Shown: positions 1 to 9,489, counted from the stretch's first letter. The stretch is 40,665 bases of DNA from Prevotella sp. (GCA_016284635.1 JAEEPF010000011.1:1-40665); one strand, 5' to 3'. Notes: generated by a model not told the origin, from the sequence alone. Numbers and translations are program-made.

Positions 1-308
1 TATGCATTTCTGATTTCAAACAGGTTGAAGAAACCTGTCATCATGAATACCTTGCGGATCTCATCATTGATATTCTCAATGATAACCTTACCCCCCTTAA
101 CAGAGGCTTCTTTACGGATGGTCAAGAAAAGACGAAGACCAGAGCTACTGATGTACTCAAGATTTGAACAATCGAAAATGATTTCTTTGTCTGCATTCTC
201 AAGCAGGGGGCCGATTTCCTGCTGAGCTTTTACAGCTGCAGGTGTGTCAAGTCGGCCATTCAAGATGGCAGTCATGCCGCCATCATGCTCTTTAATTTCA
301 ATAATCAT
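1..308 (-). CDS. STAS-domain anti-sigma factor antagonist (partial, runs off left edge)
   Basis: Reading from the ATG at 308 gives at least 102 residues with no stop before the window edge, so the C-terminus is missing. The protein has the STAS pattern: an N-terminal beta strand and NGRLDT turn (residues 18-23), then FDCSNLEYISSSGLRLF (46-62). In SpoIIAA/RsbV proteins the serine just before this glycine is the phosphorylation site, and here that is Ser57. Such proteins bind an anti-sigma kinase when unphosphorylated and so free a sigma factor or other target. The start lies 2 bases after the stop of the upstream ATPase gene, so the two are surely co-transcribed and probably partners. The target sigma factor is not in the window. 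The family call is firm; the exact pathway is inferred. Confidence 0.88.
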   Translation of the reverse strand, partial: MIIEIKEHDGGMTAILNGRLDTPAAVKAQQEIGPLLENADKEIIFDCSNLEYISSSGLRLFLTIRKEASVKGGKVIIENINDEIRKVFMMTGFFNLFEIRNA

Positions 309-310
309 AA

Positions 311-769
311 TTATTTGATAATTTTACTTAATGATAATATATTCTTGTGATCTTTGTATTCATACTTTACGGAATCCATAATCTCGCGTACCAAATGGAT
401 TCCTAATCCTCCAATAGGACGCTCTTCAGCCGATAGAGTGGTATCAACAGCTTCCTTCTTGGTCGGGTCGAATGGAATACCGCTATCACTGATGATAAAT
501 TCCAATTGCGTTTCGTTAGCAATGGCCTCAATCGTAACATCACCTTTTACATCAGGTGGATATGCATACTCCATTACATTAACGACGGCCTCTTCCAAGG
601 CGAGATTTAGACTCATCAATACTGACATATCCAAACACAATTCCTCACCAATACCCTCAATAAATTCACTCAGTTGAGGGATGGTTGAAATATCGTTTGG
701 AAGTGTCAGAAGACGCTTCAAACATTTCTCTTCTTTGAATTCCGAATCTATTCTCTCATTCATCTCCAT
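311..769 (-). CDS. Anti-sigma regulatory factor, GHKL-type serine kinase (RsbW/SpoIIAB-like)
   Basis: A 152-residue protein with the compact HATPase fold of RsbW/SpoIIAB kinases. The N box is at 57-70 (LALEEAVVNVMEYA, with Glu60 and Asn64 as the likely base and Mg ligand), the G1 box is DSGIPFDP (95-102), and the G2 box is GGLGIHLV (120-127). There is no H box or sensor domain. It should phosphorylate the STAS protein encoded 2 bases downstream and act in a partner-switching module. Met1 (769) and Met3 (763) are both possible starts. A -7 box at 783-790 places transcription start about 6-8 bases before the first ATG, so the leader is almost absent. The -33 part of this promoter lies inside the terminator hairpin of the preceding mmdB operon. 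Confidence 0.88.
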   Translation of the reverse strand: MEMNERIDSEFKEEKCLKRLLTLPNDISTIPQLSEFIEGIGEELCLDMSVLMSLNLALEEAVVNVMEYAYPPDVKGDVTIEAIANETQLEFIISDSGIPFDPTKKEAVDTTLSAEERPIGGLGIHLVREIMDSVKYEYKDHKNILSLSKIIK

Positions 770-782
770 TCTATTTTGTGGG

Positions 783-814
783 CAAAGTTAATAAAAAACC
801 CCCGCTTTAACAAG
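783..814 (-). promoter_or_regulatory. Promoter of the anti-sigma/STAS operon
   Basis: On the minus strand TAACTTTG (790-783) matches the Bacteroidota -7 element TAnnTTTG. A CTTG (814-811) stands 20 bases upstream and fits the loose -33 element. Transcription should start near 776. The -33 element coincides with the loop of the hairpin at 793-831. Confidence 0.6.
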
Positions 815-831
815 AAAAGTGGGGATTTTTT
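793..831 (-). terminator. Terminator of the transporter-OadG-mmdC-mmdB operon
   Basis: An A-rich left arm with CCCCC and CTTT (793-808) pairs with AAAG, GGGG and a T run (816-831). The stem has about 16 pairs with one C/A mismatch and one G-T wobble, and the loop has 7 bases. On the minus strand the stem ends in six T. It lies about 20 bases past the mmdB stop. The reverse strand also ends in a T run, so it may work both ways. Confidence 0.75.
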
Positions 832-851
832 AATAAAAGTTTTAAAACTTA

Positions 852-2009
852 CTATGAAAGGAAGCCTAAAAGTGCTCCTGCCGCTACTGCAGAACCGATT
901 ACACCTGCCACATTTGGACCCATGGCGTGCATGAGAAGGAAGTTGTGTCGATCATACTCGAGTCCGAGGTTGTTACTGATTCGGGCGGCCATTGGAACAG
1001 CAGATACTCCAGCATTACCGATTAGCGGATTCAGTTTCTTACCTTCAGGAAGGAAAAGATTCATTATCTTCACAAAACAAACACCTGAAGCGGTTGCAAT
1101 CATAAAGGCCATAGCACCTAAGGCAAAAATCTTAATTGTATTGAATGTGAGGAACTCAGAGGCTTGAGTAGAACAACCTACAGTAAGACCTAACAACATT
1201 ACTACAATATCATTAAGGGCTGCTCCGGCAGTCTTTGCAAGTCGAGTGGTCTTTCCGCTTTCCTTCAGTAGATTACCGAAGAAGAGCATTCCCAGCAGGG
1301 GAAGGCCAGAAGGTACGATGAAGGTGGTGAGCAACAATCCGATAATAGGGAAGAGAATACGCTCTGTCTGAGATACCTCACGACCAGGTTTCATTTTGAT
1401 AACACGTTCTTTCTTCGTTGTAAGCAAACGCATAATGAACGGCTGAATCACTGGTACAAGAGCCATATATGAGTAAGCACAAACGGCGATAGCTCCCATC
1501 AGGTTGGGGGAGAGCTTTGAACTCAAGAAAATAGCTGTAGGACCATCAGCACCGCCTATGATGGCAATACCTGCAGCCTGAGAAGGCTCAAAGCCCATGG
1601 CTAAGGCCACCATATAAGCGCCAAAGATACCAAACTGGGCAGAAGCACCAATCAGCATCAACTTGGGGTTTGCAAGTAGAGCTGTGAAGTCGGTCATTGC
1701 GCCAATCCCAAGGAAAATAAGTGGAGGATACCATCCTTGACGAACACCTTGATAGAAGATGTTAAGTACCGAGTTGTCCTCATAAAGACCAATCTCCAAT
1801 CCTGCATCAGCACGGAATGGGATGTTTCCAAGGATGATGCCCAGTCCGATGGGGACGAGCAACAATGGCTCAAAATCCTTTTTGATGGCAAGCCAGATAA
1901 AGAAGGCTCCCACTGCAATCATGATAAGATTTCCTACTGTAGCATTGGCAAATGCTGTATAAGTAAGAAACTCATGAAAGTTCTGTATGATAAATTGTCC
2001 GAGATCCAT
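852..2009 (-). CDS. mmdB: Na+-translocating methylmalonyl-CoA decarboxylase, beta subunit
   Basis: A 385-residue, very hydrophobic protein of the OadB/MmdB/GcdB family, at the usual family length. This is the membrane subunit that decarboxylates carboxybiotin and pumps Na+ outward. The family signature GGADGPTAIF sits at 152-161; its Asp155 corresponds to the essential Asp of region IIIa in Klebsiella OadB. The second conserved region, GNAGVSAVPMAARISNN, lies near the C-terminus and is followed by HAMGPNVAG. It is the last gene of a minus-strand operon, 6 bases after the biotin carrier gene. Oxaloacetate or glutaconyl-CoA decarboxylase beta subunits look alike. The methylmalonyl-CoA assignment rests on the neighbouring mutAB genes and on the mmdA-like gene plus epimerase at 33772-35789. 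Confidence 0.93.
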   Translation of the reverse strand: MDLGQFIIQNFHEFLTYTAFANATVGNLIMIAVGAFFIWLAIKKDFEPLLLVPIGLGIILGNIPFRADAGLEIGLYEDNSVLNIFYQGVRQGWYPPLIFLGIGAMTDFTALLANPKLMLIGASAQFGIFGAYMVALAMGFEPSQAAGIAIIGGADGPTAIFLSSKLSPNLMGAIAVCAYSYMALVPVIQPFIMRLLTTKKERVIKMKPGREVSQTERILFPIIGLLLTTFIVPSGLPLLGMLFFGNLLKESGKTTRLAKTAGAALNDIVVMLLGLTVGCSTQASEFLTFNTIKIFALGAMAFMIATASGVCFVKIMNLFLPEGKKLNPLIGNAGVSAVPMAARISNNLGLEYDRHNFLLMHAMGPNVAGVIGSAVAAGALLGFLS

Positions 2010-2015
2010 AACTGC

Positions 2016-2471
2016 TTATCCAATTGTGAGGAGAACGGCACCCTCCATGACAGTTTCACCTTGCTTAACGGTGATGGATGTCACAGTTCCGTCATACTCT
2101 GATTCAATATTGTTCTGCATTTTCATAGCCTCGAGCACGAGTACTACATCACCTTGCTTCACTGTGTCACCCACATTGACCTTCAATTCAATGACTGTGC
2201 CAGGAAGCGGTGATTTAATAGGAGACCCGGCTCCTGCTGCTGTGGGAGCAGCGGGTGCTGCAGGAGCTGGAGCAACAGGTGCTGCAGGGCGAGCAACTGG
2301 TTTGGGCGCCTCAACGCGTACCTTCTTCAATGTGCTCGTGGGATTAATGGGTTGCTTTAGCTCTACGTCAAAACGGACACCGTTGACAACGACTTTTGCT
2401 ACGTTGCCCTCTACTTCTTCAATCTCTACGTCGTAATCGACGCCTTGTACTTTATACTGATATTTATTCAT
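2016..2471 (-). CDS. mmdC: Biotin carrier subunit of methylmalonyl-CoA decarboxylase
   Basis: A 151-residue biotinyl carrier protein. It has a short N-terminal domain (about 1-45), an Ala/Pro-rich flexible linker (about 50-83), and a C-terminal biotinyl domain from SPLPGTVIELKV onward. The biotinylation site is the lysine of EAMKMQNN. The carrier shuttles CO2 as carboxybiotin from the carboxyltransferase to the membrane subunit MmdB. The gene starts 3 bases after the OadG-type gene and ends 6 bases before mmdB, so translation is probably coupled. A second carrier of similar design lies at 33162-33590, next to the carboxyltransferase gene. Which carrier serves which complex cannot be read from the sequence. 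Confidence 0.92.
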   Translation of the reverse strand: MNKYQYKVQGVDYDVEIEEVEGNVAKVVVNGVRFDVELKQPINPTSTLKKVRVEAPKPVARPAAPVAPAPAAPAAPTAAGAGSPIKSPLPGTVIELKVNVGDTVKQGDVVLVLEAMKMQNNIESEYDGTVTSITVKQGETVMEGAVLLTIG

Positions 2472-2474
2472 TGC

Positions 2475-3497
2475 TTAATGGATTTCTGGGGTTGTGGGAA
2501 TGTTGGGTGCGCGATGCGATGTCGGAATGACAGGCTTCGAGAAGTGGGTCATCTGATTAGATTCATCAGTCCATCCTGTATGATGCGACTTGATGGTGAT
2601 GATACCACTCTCTACGTCGTGTACATCGTCTTGATATTGTTTCAGTGCCATCGAGATGACAGCAATATAGACCTCCTTGTCGATACCTTTCTTTTGGAAG
2701 CCATCCTGTAGGATGTTTCCTGTGGCATGGGCAATGTCGTGGGTCACCTCTACAGTCTTAGTAATCGGCTTGATAGGCTGGGTGTTAACCACCTTCTTTG
2801 CAGTATCCAAATGACGCATGATAAGACCGAAGATCCAGAAGAAAACGAAGAGAACAGCCAGACAGAAGAAGACGATACCCATAGCCAACAGTGTGATGCC
2901 GAATCCATAGGGATCCTCACGCTTCAACTTGGCATCTTTCGTCTCGTCAGTCTTGATGAAATTCTCAATACCTGGCGTCACGTTTTCAGGTGACTTCACA
3001 CTCCATTCGTTGCCATGGCGGGCATAGCTCTGATCAGCAGCAAGTGCAGGAACAGTGACAGAGTCGATCAGTTCGACAGCATTACCATTGTAGAAGCCAA
3101 TCCATACGGGCTCTGACATGGGAATGGGGAGAGAGAGATGTAACTTGCCCTGTGAAGGGTTTGAGTTACTGAAGAACACAAGATGCTGCCGTCCGCCAAT
3201 TTGTGTGCGAGAGTCTCCGTTGGGAATCACGCTCATACGCTTGATACGCTCAGGGACACTCATCTGAGGGTCGAGGACAGAGCGGTCAGTCGTGAAGTAC
3301 ATACCTCGGATATTATAGGTGGTAAACGAAATGTTCTCCACCTCAATCCAGGCTTCACGATTGCCGAATTCATCCACAATGCTGGCGGTGTTATTGGTTA
3401 ACACCTCATTCAATCGGATATTCTTGGCTCCTTGGGCCATTGCCGATGAGGTGTATCCCAGTAGCATTCCGCATAGCAGGATTTTTACTTTATTCAT
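2475..3497 (-). CDS. OadG-type gamma/delta subunit with N-terminal lamin-tail domain
   Basis: I place the start at the ATG at 3497, because the upstream extension needs a TTG codon and would spoil a clear signal peptide (KVKILLCGMLLGYTSSAMAQ). The 340-residue protein has a predicted exported lamin-tail-like region (about 22-170, starting IRLNEVLTNN), a single membrane segment (about 199-227), and a charged cytoplasmic tail. The OadG/MmdD subunit normally has only the membrane anchor and tail and holds the decarboxylase together at the membrane. The tail end (about 274-309) carries EVY, VHDVESGIITI and HHTGW, and nearly the same motif makes up the separate 49-residue protein at 33604-33753. 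Order and spacing in the operon support the OadG role. The job of the lamin-tail domain is unknown. Confidence 0.85.
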   Translation of the reverse strand: MNKVKILLCGMLLGYTSSAMAQGAKNIRLNEVLTNNTASIVDEFGNREAWIEVENISFTTYNIRGMYFTTDRSVLDPQMSVPERIKRMSVIPNGDSRTQIGGRQHLVFFSNSNPSQGKLHLSLPIPMSEPVWIGFYNGNAVELIDSVTVPALAADQSYARHGNEWSVKSPENVTPGIENFIKTDETKDAKLKREDPYGFGITLLAMGIVFFCLAVLFVFFWIFGLIMRHLDTAKKVVNTQPIKPITKTVEVTHDIAHATGNILQDGFQKKGIDKEVYIAVISMALKQYQDDVHDVESGIITIKSHHTGWTDESNQMTHFSKPVIPTSHRAPNIPTTPEIH

Positions 3498-3530
3498 TGT
3501 CGTTATTATTATATAGATATTCAAAAATGA

Positions 3531-5222
3531 CTAACCACAGAAGAACAGTACAATAATCTGCGCCGTAAAGATTCTGAGGAACATTGAGAGCGGATAGACC
3601 GTAGAGTAGCCTATAGCAGGAGCCTCCTTGGAACAGATGCTGTTTGCGTAAGCTAGAGCAGGGGGATCGGTATAGGTACCAGCAATCATACCTGCAATAG
3701 TGAAGTAGTTGAACTTATAACGTATCCTTGCAATCGGACCAATAATCAGGATTGGAATAATGGTGATGAGGAAACCTGTCAGGACATAGAGCAGACCATC
3801 ACCTTCTACTACAGTTTCAAAGAAGTTGGCGCCAGCTTTGATGCCCACTGAGGCCAAGAACAATACCAGACCTATCTCTCGGAGCATCATGTTGGCAGAT
3901 GTCGTTGTATAGGTGACCAGATGAATCTTATAGCCGTAGCGACCAATGAGGATGGCGATAATCAGCGGACCACCAGCCAGACCCAGTTTTACAGGAACTG
4001 GCATGCCAGGGATGGCAAGTGGGAATGAGCCAAAGATCAGGCCGATAAATATACCAACGAAGATCGTAGCAATATTAGGCGCATTCAGACGACGGATAGA
4101 GTTACCCATCTTGTTGGCTACACGGTCAACGGCATCCTCAGGACCCACCACCATGATCTTATCACCTACCTGCAGTGGCAGCGAGCCTGAAGCGAAGAGG
4201 TCCAAACCATGACGGGTCAAACGAGTGACGTTCACACCATGTACACTTGAGAAGTGCATCGAAGCCAAGGTCTTACCGTTAATCTTCGGATTGGTGATCA
4301 GGATACGCTTTGATACCAAAGGCTGATCCTGCTGTTCAAAGTCGATGTCGAGCTTCGGACCAATGAACGCCGTGATGGCCTCTTGGTCTGCCTCAGCGCA
4401 GACAATCAGCATTTGGTCGCCTACATGGAAGATCGTATCACGATTGGGAATGCATAACTCTCCCTCATGAACAAGACGAGAGATCACAAAATCACGGTTC
4501 AGGAAGTCATGCACCTGTAAGAGTGTCCTGCCTTCAAGGTATTTATTGGTTACTTCCAGGTGCATCTTGTATGGCTTCTTATTGGTTTTTGTACCATCCA
4601 TCTCCAAGAGCTGTTTTTCTTCATCTTCCAGTTTTACCTTGCACGTGTACCTTATTAATATAGTAGCGCCGATAATACCTAGTACACCTAAAGGATAGGC
4701 ACAGGCATAGGCAGAGGCAATCTGAGGGGCACCGTTGGGGAATACTGTGTTGAGCGCCTCGTTAGCAGCACCAAGACCAGGGGTGTTTGTGACAGCGCCA
4801 TAGAGCGTACCAACCATCATGGGAAGGCTAGCAGTGTTAGAGGTGTCGAAGAAGATGTAATAGCAGGCGAACATTACGAGGATGTTTAAGACAATGGCAC
4901 TGGCAGCCAGACCATTGAGCTTGATACCTGCAGTTCCAAAACTCTCAAAGAAACCAGGTCCCACCTGCATACCGATCATGAATACAAAGAGAATCAGACC
5001 GAAATCCTGAACAAACGTCAGAATGGGGGTGGGAGCAGTGAATCCAATGTGCCCAGCCAGAATACCTGCGAAAAGCACAAAGGTTACGCCCAGTGAGATT
5101 CCAAAAACCTTAATCTTTCCCAAATAGACACCTATCGCAATGACAATGGCATACAATAGTGCGATATGCGCTACAGAGTCTGTCGTTGTAAATAGGTCTT
5201 TTAACCAATTAAATGATTCCAT
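3531..5222 (-). CDS. Putative transporter of the AspT/YidE duplication family, two RCK_C domains
   Basis: A 563-residue membrane protein with the layout of the aspartate:alanine exchanger (AAE) family. An N-terminal membrane half (about 1-195) and a C-terminal membrane half (about 390-563) flank two cytoplasmic RCK_C/TrkA_C-like domains (about 205-290 and 295-375). Each cytoplasmic domain has the VGDQMLIV or VGDKIMVV strand typical of RCK_C. The family includes AspT, and YidE/YbjL proteins of unknown substrate. It is the first gene of the operon with oadG, mmdC and mmdB, so a dicarboxylate or propionate-related substrate is plausible but unproven. The start fits the -7 box at 5273-5280, about 50 bases upstream. 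Confidence 0.82.
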   Translation of the reverse strand: MESFNWLKDLFTTTDSVAHIALLYAIVIAIGVYLGKIKVFGISLGVTFVLFAGILAGHIGFTAPTPILTFVQDFGLILFVFMIGMQVGPGFFESFGTAGIKLNGLAASAIVLNILVMFACYYIFFDTSNTASLPMMVGTLYGAVTNTPGLGAANEALNTVFPNGAPQIASAYACAYPLGVLGIIGATILIRYTCKVKLEDEEKQLLEMDGTKTNKKPYKMHLEVTNKYLEGRTLLQVHDFLNRDFVISRLVHEGELCIPNRDTIFHVGDQMLIVCAEADQEAITAFIGPKLDIDFEQQDQPLVSKRILITNPKINGKTLASMHFSSVHGVNVTRLTRHGLDLFASGSLPLQVGDKIMVVGPEDAVDRVANKMGNSIRRLNAPNIATIFVGIFIGLIFGSFPLAIPGMPVPVKLGLAGGPLIIAILIGRYGYKIHLVTYTTTSANMMLREIGLVLFLASVGIKAGANFFETVVEGDGLLYVLTGFLITIIPILIIGPIARIRYKFNYFTIAGMIAGTYTDPPALAYANSICSKEAPAIGYSTVYPLSMFLRIFTAQIIVLFFCG

Positions 5223-5272
5223 ATTTTCTCACTAACTTTTTTAGATCACAAATTTTCTTGCCAATTTGGGTG

Positions 5273-5280
5273 CAAAGTTA
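5273..5280 (-). promoter_or_regulatory. -7 box of the transporter-mmd operon
   Basis: TAACTTTG on the minus strand matches TAnnTTTG, in the context GCAAAGTTA that recurs upstream of several minus-strand genes here. No convincing -33 element was seen at the usual distance. Confidence 0.5.
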
Positions 5281-5384
5281 CTAAAAATTGCTCACAATAA
5301 GCTATTTTGTGCACATTATTTTGAATAAATACTGATTTTTTATTTCTTTCACAATTCAAACGACTATTTTGCCTAAAAAGTTTG

Positions 5385-5392
5385 TACCTTTG
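5385..5392 (+). promoter_or_regulatory. -7 box of the mutA-mutB operon
   Basis: TACCTTTG matches the Bacteroidota -7 element and puts the start of transcription near 5399, leaving a leader of about 49 bases. The nearest TTTG (5368-5371) is only 13 bases upstream, closer than the usual 19-21. The leader is too short for a cobalamin riboswitch. Confidence 0.5.
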
Positions 5393-5447
5393 TAGCCCAT
5401 AATGTGTAACTTAAGACAAACGTATATAATAATTTAGCACTGTAACT

Positions 5448-7301
5448 ATGGCAAACAAAGAGAAACTCTTTACCGAGTTTACTGCGCCGACCACTCAGGA
5501 GTGGCTCGACAAGATTGAAGTCGATCTTAAAGGTGCCGACTTCCAAAAACGCTTGGTGTGGAGAACTAATGAAGGTTTTAATGTACAGCCCTTCTATCGC
5601 CGTGAAGACCTGGCGAATCTGAAAACTCCTAATGCTCTTCCTGGAGAGTTCCCATTTGTAAGGGGTAATAAGAAGGACTCAAATGTGTGGTATGTTCGTC
5701 AGAACATTGTAGTGGATGATGTAAAGTCAGCTAACGCCAAGGCCCTTGATATTTTGAACAAGGGAATAGACTCCTTAGGCTTCAAACTTCCTGGAAAGAT
5801 GGTGTCAAAGGAGAATGTTGTAGCTCTTCTTGAAGGTATCCTTTGTGATATCGTAGAAGTGAACTTCGCCACTTGTCCCCGTCACTCTGTGGAGCTTGCT
5901 GAGATTCTTGTAGCTTACTTCGCTGAGAAGGGGTACGATAAGGAAAAGGTTGTTGGCTCTATTGAGTGGGATCCTATGGCAAAGATGGTGATGAAGGGTA
6001 AGGATGTGACACCAGTCCTCGAAGTTGCTCCGAAACTCGTTGAGGCGCTGAAGGAATATCCCAACTTCCGTTGCGTCACTGTCAACTCTGACGCTCTGAA
6101 TAACGCCGGTGCCTATATCGTTCAGGAGTTAGGCTATGCGCTCGCTTGGGGTAATGAGTATCTGCAGCAGTTGGTCGATGCTGGTGTAGATGTTGATACT
6201 GCCGCTAAGAGCATTAAATTCAATATGGGTGTTAGCGAGAATTACTTCATGGAGATCGCTAAGTTCCGTGCTGCACGCCTGTTGTGGGCTCAGATTGTTA
6301 AGCAGTATGAGCCAAAGTGCGATTGTGCTTGCAAGATGATTATCAATGCCACCACTTCTACTTATAATCAGACGCTGTTCGATAGCTATGTAAATCTGCT
6401 TCGTTCGCAGACCGAGGCTATGAGTGCTGCTCTGGGTAGTGTTCACTCAATGGTGGTAACACCGTTTGATGCCCCGTATGAGGAGGCTACTGATTTCTCC
6501 GAGCGTATCGCCCGCAATCAGCAGTTGCTGATTAAGGAAGAGAGCCATTTTGATCGTATTGTCGATCCATCTGCAGGCTCTTATTATATTGAGCATTTAA
6601 CTGATGCTCTGGCTCAGGAGGCTTGGAAGATATTCTTAAAAGTAGAAGAGGAGGGTGGATTCCTTGCTGCTATTAAGTCAGGAACTATCCAAGATGATAT
6701 CAATGCTACAAACGTGAAGCGTCATGGTGACGCTGCTAAACGTAAAGAATTCTTGCTGGGCACTAACCAGTTCCCGAACTTCACAGAGAAGAGTGAGGGC
6801 AAGAAGGCTAAGGTTTGTGGTTGCTGCTGTGGTCATGCCGATGAGGAAGACCATCCGTTCAAGGCTATTTCGTCAACCCGCCTCGCTGCTGATTTTGAGG
6901 ATCTTCGCATCCATACAGAAGAGACCAAGGTTCCTGTGGCTTTCATGCTTACCATTGGTAATCTGGCTATGCGCCAGGCTCGTGCACAGTTCTCATGCAA
7001 CTTCCTGGCTTGTGCTGGCTATAAGGTGATTGATAATCTGGGCTTCAATACTGTCGAGGAAGGTGTTGATGCTGCGCTTGAGGCAAAGGCCGACATCGTG
7101 GTTATCTGCTCTTCTGATGATGAGTATGCCGAGTATGCTATTCCAGCCTTCAAATATCTGAATGGTCGCGCTATGTTTGTTGTAGCTGGTGCACCTGCAT
7201 GCATGGAGGATCTCAAGGCCGCTGGCATTGAGAACTATATCCACGTGAAGTGCAATGTGCTTGAGACTTTGAAAGAATATAATCAGAAACTTGGTATTTA
7301 A
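5448..7301 (+). CDS. mutA: Methylmalonyl-CoA mutase, small (non-catalytic) subunit
   Basis: A 617-residue protein matching MutA. With MutB it forms the B12-dependent enzyme that interconverts succinyl-CoA and (R)-methylmalonyl-CoA. It starts with a typical motif (FTAPTTQEWLDKIEVDLKG), followed by a TIM-barrel-like substrate domain up to about 440 and a degenerate B12-binding-like domain from about 485. It lacks the cobalamin-binding DxHxxG that MutB has, as expected for the small subunit. The linker holds a cysteine cluster, CGCCCGHADEEDH, with cysteines at 457, 459, 460 and 461, which looks like a metal or redox site. The stop is followed by 19 bases and then mutB. Transcription probably starts from the box at 5385. 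Confidence 0.95.
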   Translation: MANKEKLFTEFTAPTTQEWLDKIEVDLKGADFQKRLVWRTNEGFNVQPFYRREDLANLKTPNALPGEFPFVRGNKKDSNVWYVRQNIVVDDVKSANAKALDILNKGIDSLGFKLPGKMVSKENVVALLEGILCDIVEVNFATCPRHSVELAEILVAYFAEKGYDKEKVVGSIEWDPMAKMVMKGKDVTPVLEVAPKLVEALKEYPNFRCVTVNSDALNNAGAYIVQELGYALAWGNEYLQQLVDAGVDVDTAAKSIKFNMGVSENYFMEIAKFRAARLLWAQIVKQYEPKCDCACKMIINATTSTYNQTLFDSYVNLLRSQTEAMSAALGSVHSMVVTPFDAPYEEATDFSERIARNQQLLIKEESHFDRIVDPSAGSYYIEHLTDALAQEAWKIFLKVEEEGGFLAAIKSGTIQDDINATNVKRHGDAAKRKEFLLGTNQFPNFTEKSEGKKAKVCGCCCGHADEEDHPFKAISSTRLAADFEDLRIHTEETKVPVAFMLTIGNLAMRQARAQFSCNFLACAGYKVIDNLGFNTVEEGVDAALEAKADIVVICSSDDEYAEYAIPAFKYLNGRAMFVVAGAPACMEDLKAAGIENYIHVKCNVLETLKEYNQKLGI

Positions 7302-7306
7302 AGAAT

Positions 7307-7311
7307 AGGAG
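7307..7311 (+). promoter_or_regulatory. Shine-Dalgarno site of mutB
   Basis: AGGAG stands 9 bases before the mutB ATG. Good Shine-Dalgarno sites are rare in this window, as in Bacteroidota generally, so this one supports both the chosen start and strong translation. Confidence 0.55.
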
Positions 7312-7320
7312 ACTTGAATT

Positions 7321-9486
7321 ATGCGTAAACAATTTAAAGATATTGATATCTATGCAGGCATCAAGGCTCAAGATGGTGCCAAGTGGATTAAAGACAATGG
7401 AATCGTAGAAAACTGGAAGACCCCCGAGCATATCGAGGTCCGTCCTGTTTATACTAAAGAAGACCTCGAAGGCATGGAACACCTCGACTATACAGCTGGT
7501 ATTCCTCCCTATCTCCGCGGTCCGTATTCTATGATGTATCCGTTCCGTCCGTGGACCATCCGTCAGTATGCCGGATTCTCTACCGCTGAGGAGTCGAATG
7601 CATTCTATCGCCGTAACCTGGCATCTGGTCAGAAAGGTCTTTCTGTAGCCTTCGACCTGCCCACACACCGTGGTTACGACCCCGACAACGCTCGTGTAGT
7701 GGGCGATGTAGGTAAGGCTGGTGTATCTATCTGTAACGAGGAGAACATGAAGGTGCTCTTCTCTGGCATCCCCTTGAACAAGATGTCTGTGTCTATGACC
7801 ATGAACGGTGCCGTGCTGCCTATCCTGGCATTCTACATCGTGGCTGGTCTGGAGCAGGGCGCTCAGCTGGAGGAAATGGCAGGAACCATCCAGAACGATA
7901 TCTTGAAGGAGTTCATGGTGCGTAACACATACATTTACCCACCTGCATTCTCTATGAAGATTATCGCTGATATCTTCGAGTACACCTCGCAGAAGATGCC
8001 TAAGTTCAACTCCATCTCCATCTCCGGCTACCACATGCAGGAGGCTGGTGCTACCGCTGACATCGAGTTGGCTTACACCTTGGCCGATGGTATGGACTAT
8101 CTGCGCACCGGTGTGAACGCTGGTATCGATGTGGATGCCTTCGCTCCTCGTCTGTCGTTCTTCTGGGCCATCGGTATGAACCACTTCATGGAGATTGCTA
8201 AGATGCGTGCTGGCCGTCTGTTGTGGGCTAAGATTGTGAAGAGTTTCGGAGCCAAGAATCCTAAGTCGCTCGCACTGCGTACTCACTCTCAGACTTCAGG
8301 TTGGTCATTGACCGAGCAAGACCCCTTCAACAATGTAGGTCGTACCTGTATCGAGGCTATGGCAGCCGTGCTGGGTCACACTCAGTCACTCCACACCAAC
8401 GCCCTCGACGAGGCTATCGCGCTGCCTACCGACTTCTCCGCTCGTATCGCTCGTAACACCCAGATCTATATCCAGAACGAGACCAAGGTCTGCAAGCAGA
8501 TTGACCCATGGGCAGGTTCTTACTATGTGGAGACCCTGACCAACGAGCTGGTTCACAAGGCTTGGGAGCACATTCAGGAAATCGAGAAGCTCGGCGGTAT
8601 GGCCAAGGCTATCGAGACCGGTCTGCCTAAGATGCGTATCGAGGAGGCTGCAGCTCGTACCCAGGCTCGTATCGACTCAGGCACTCAGACCATCGTCGGC
8701 ATCAACAAGTACCGTTTGGAGCACGAAGATCCTATCGACATCCTCGAGGTCGACAACACCGCTGTACGCAAGCAGCAGGAGGAGAGTCTGAAGGAGGTTC
8801 GCGCTACCCGCGACGAGGCCGCTTGTCAGGCAGCCCTCAAGGCTATTACCGAGTGCGTGCGCGACTTCAAGGAAGGTCGCAAGTCCGAGAACAACCTGCT
8901 CGACCTGGCTGTCAAGGCCGCTCAGCTGCGTTGTACCCTTGGTGAGATTTCAGATGCCTGCGAAGAAATCGTAGGCCGTTATAAAGCAGTAATCAGAACA
9001 ATTTCAGGCGTGTATAGTTCAGAATCTAAAAACGATAAGGACTTCGAGGAGGCCAAGCGCCTTACCGACGAGTTCGCACAGAAGGAAGGTCGCCGTCCAC
9101 GTATCTTCGTAGCAAAGATGGGTCAGGATGGTCACGACCGTGGTGCTAAGGTGGTCGCTACAGGTTATGCAGACTGTGGCTTCGACGTTGATATGGGACC
9201 CTTGTTCCAGACCCCGGAAGAGGCTGCGCGTATGGCTGTGGAGAACGATGTACATATCGTTGGTGCCTCGTCGTTGGCAGCCGGTCACAAGACGCTCATC
9301 CCGCAGCTTATTGAGGAGTTGAAGAAACTGGGTCGTGAGGACATCATGGTGACTGCCGGTGGTGTAATCCCTGCACAGGACTACGACTTCCTCTATAAGG
9401 CTGGTGTCGCCTGTATCTTCGGCCCAGGTACGCCGATTCCGTATTCGGCCATCCAGATGATGAAGATTCTGCTTGACAAAGAATGA
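7321..9486 (+). CDS. mutB: Methylmalonyl-CoA mutase, large (catalytic) subunit
   Basis: A 721-residue protein at the usual MutB length. The N-terminal TIM barrel includes [20 protein letters not shown], which holds the conserved active-site Tyr and Arg residues, and [11 protein letters not shown], whose His238 corresponds to the catalytic His244 of the Propionibacterium enzyme. The C-terminal B12 domain carries D603-G-H605-DR-G608, the DxHxxG motif in which His605 is the lower cobalt ligand. It is followed by [10 protein letters not shown] and [12 protein letters not shown] of the Rossmann-like fold. It follows mutA by 19 bases. It makes methylmalonyl-CoA for the epimerase (35379-35789) and decarboxylase genes, which points to propionate formation from succinate. 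No MeaB/ArgK chaperone is seen next to it. Confidence 0.97.
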   Translation: MRKQFKDIDIYAGIKAQDGAKWIKDNGIVENWKTPEHIEVRPVYTKEDLEGMEHLDYTAGIPPYLRGPYSMMYPFRPWTIRQYAGFSTAEESNAFYRRNLASGQKGLSVAFDLPTHRGYDPDNARVVGDVGKAGVSICNEENMKVLFSGIPLNKMSVSMTMNGAVLPILAFYIVAGLEQGAQLEEMAGTIQNDILKEFMVRNTYIYPPAFSMKIIADIFEYTSQKMPKFNSISISGYHMQEAGATADIELAYTLADGMDYLRTGVNAGIDVDAFAPRLSFFWAIGMNHFMEIAKMRAGRLLWAKIVKSFGAKNPKSLALRTHSQTSGWSLTEQDPFNNVGRTCIEAMAAVLGHTQSLHTNALDEAIALPTDFSARIARNTQIYIQNETKVCKQIDPWAGSYYVETLTNELVHKAWEHIQEIEKLGGMAKAIETGLPKMRIEEAAARTQARIDSGTQTIVGINKYRLEHEDPIDILEVDNTAVRKQQEESLKEVRATRDEAACQAALKAITECVRDFKEGRKSENNLLDLAVKAAQLRCTLGEISDACEEIVGRYKAVIRTISGVYSSESKNDKDFEEAKRLTDEFAQKEGRRPRIFVAKMGQDGHDRGAKVVATGYADCGFDVDMGPLFQTPEEAARMAVENDVHIVGASSLAAGHKTLIPQLIEELKKLGREDIMVTAGGVIPAQDYDFLYKAGVACIFGPGTPIPYSAIQMMKILLDKE

Positions 9487-9489
9487 TCA

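Noticed and set aside
5393..5447. Cobalamin riboswitch before mutA
   Set aside because: The leader after the -7 box is only about 49 bases, and no B12-box-like sequence was seen.
7213..8286. Long open frame (357 codons) on the minus strand opposite mutB
   Set aside because: It is antisense to a strongly supported gene, has no recognisable domain and no promoter, and results from codon bias in mutB.
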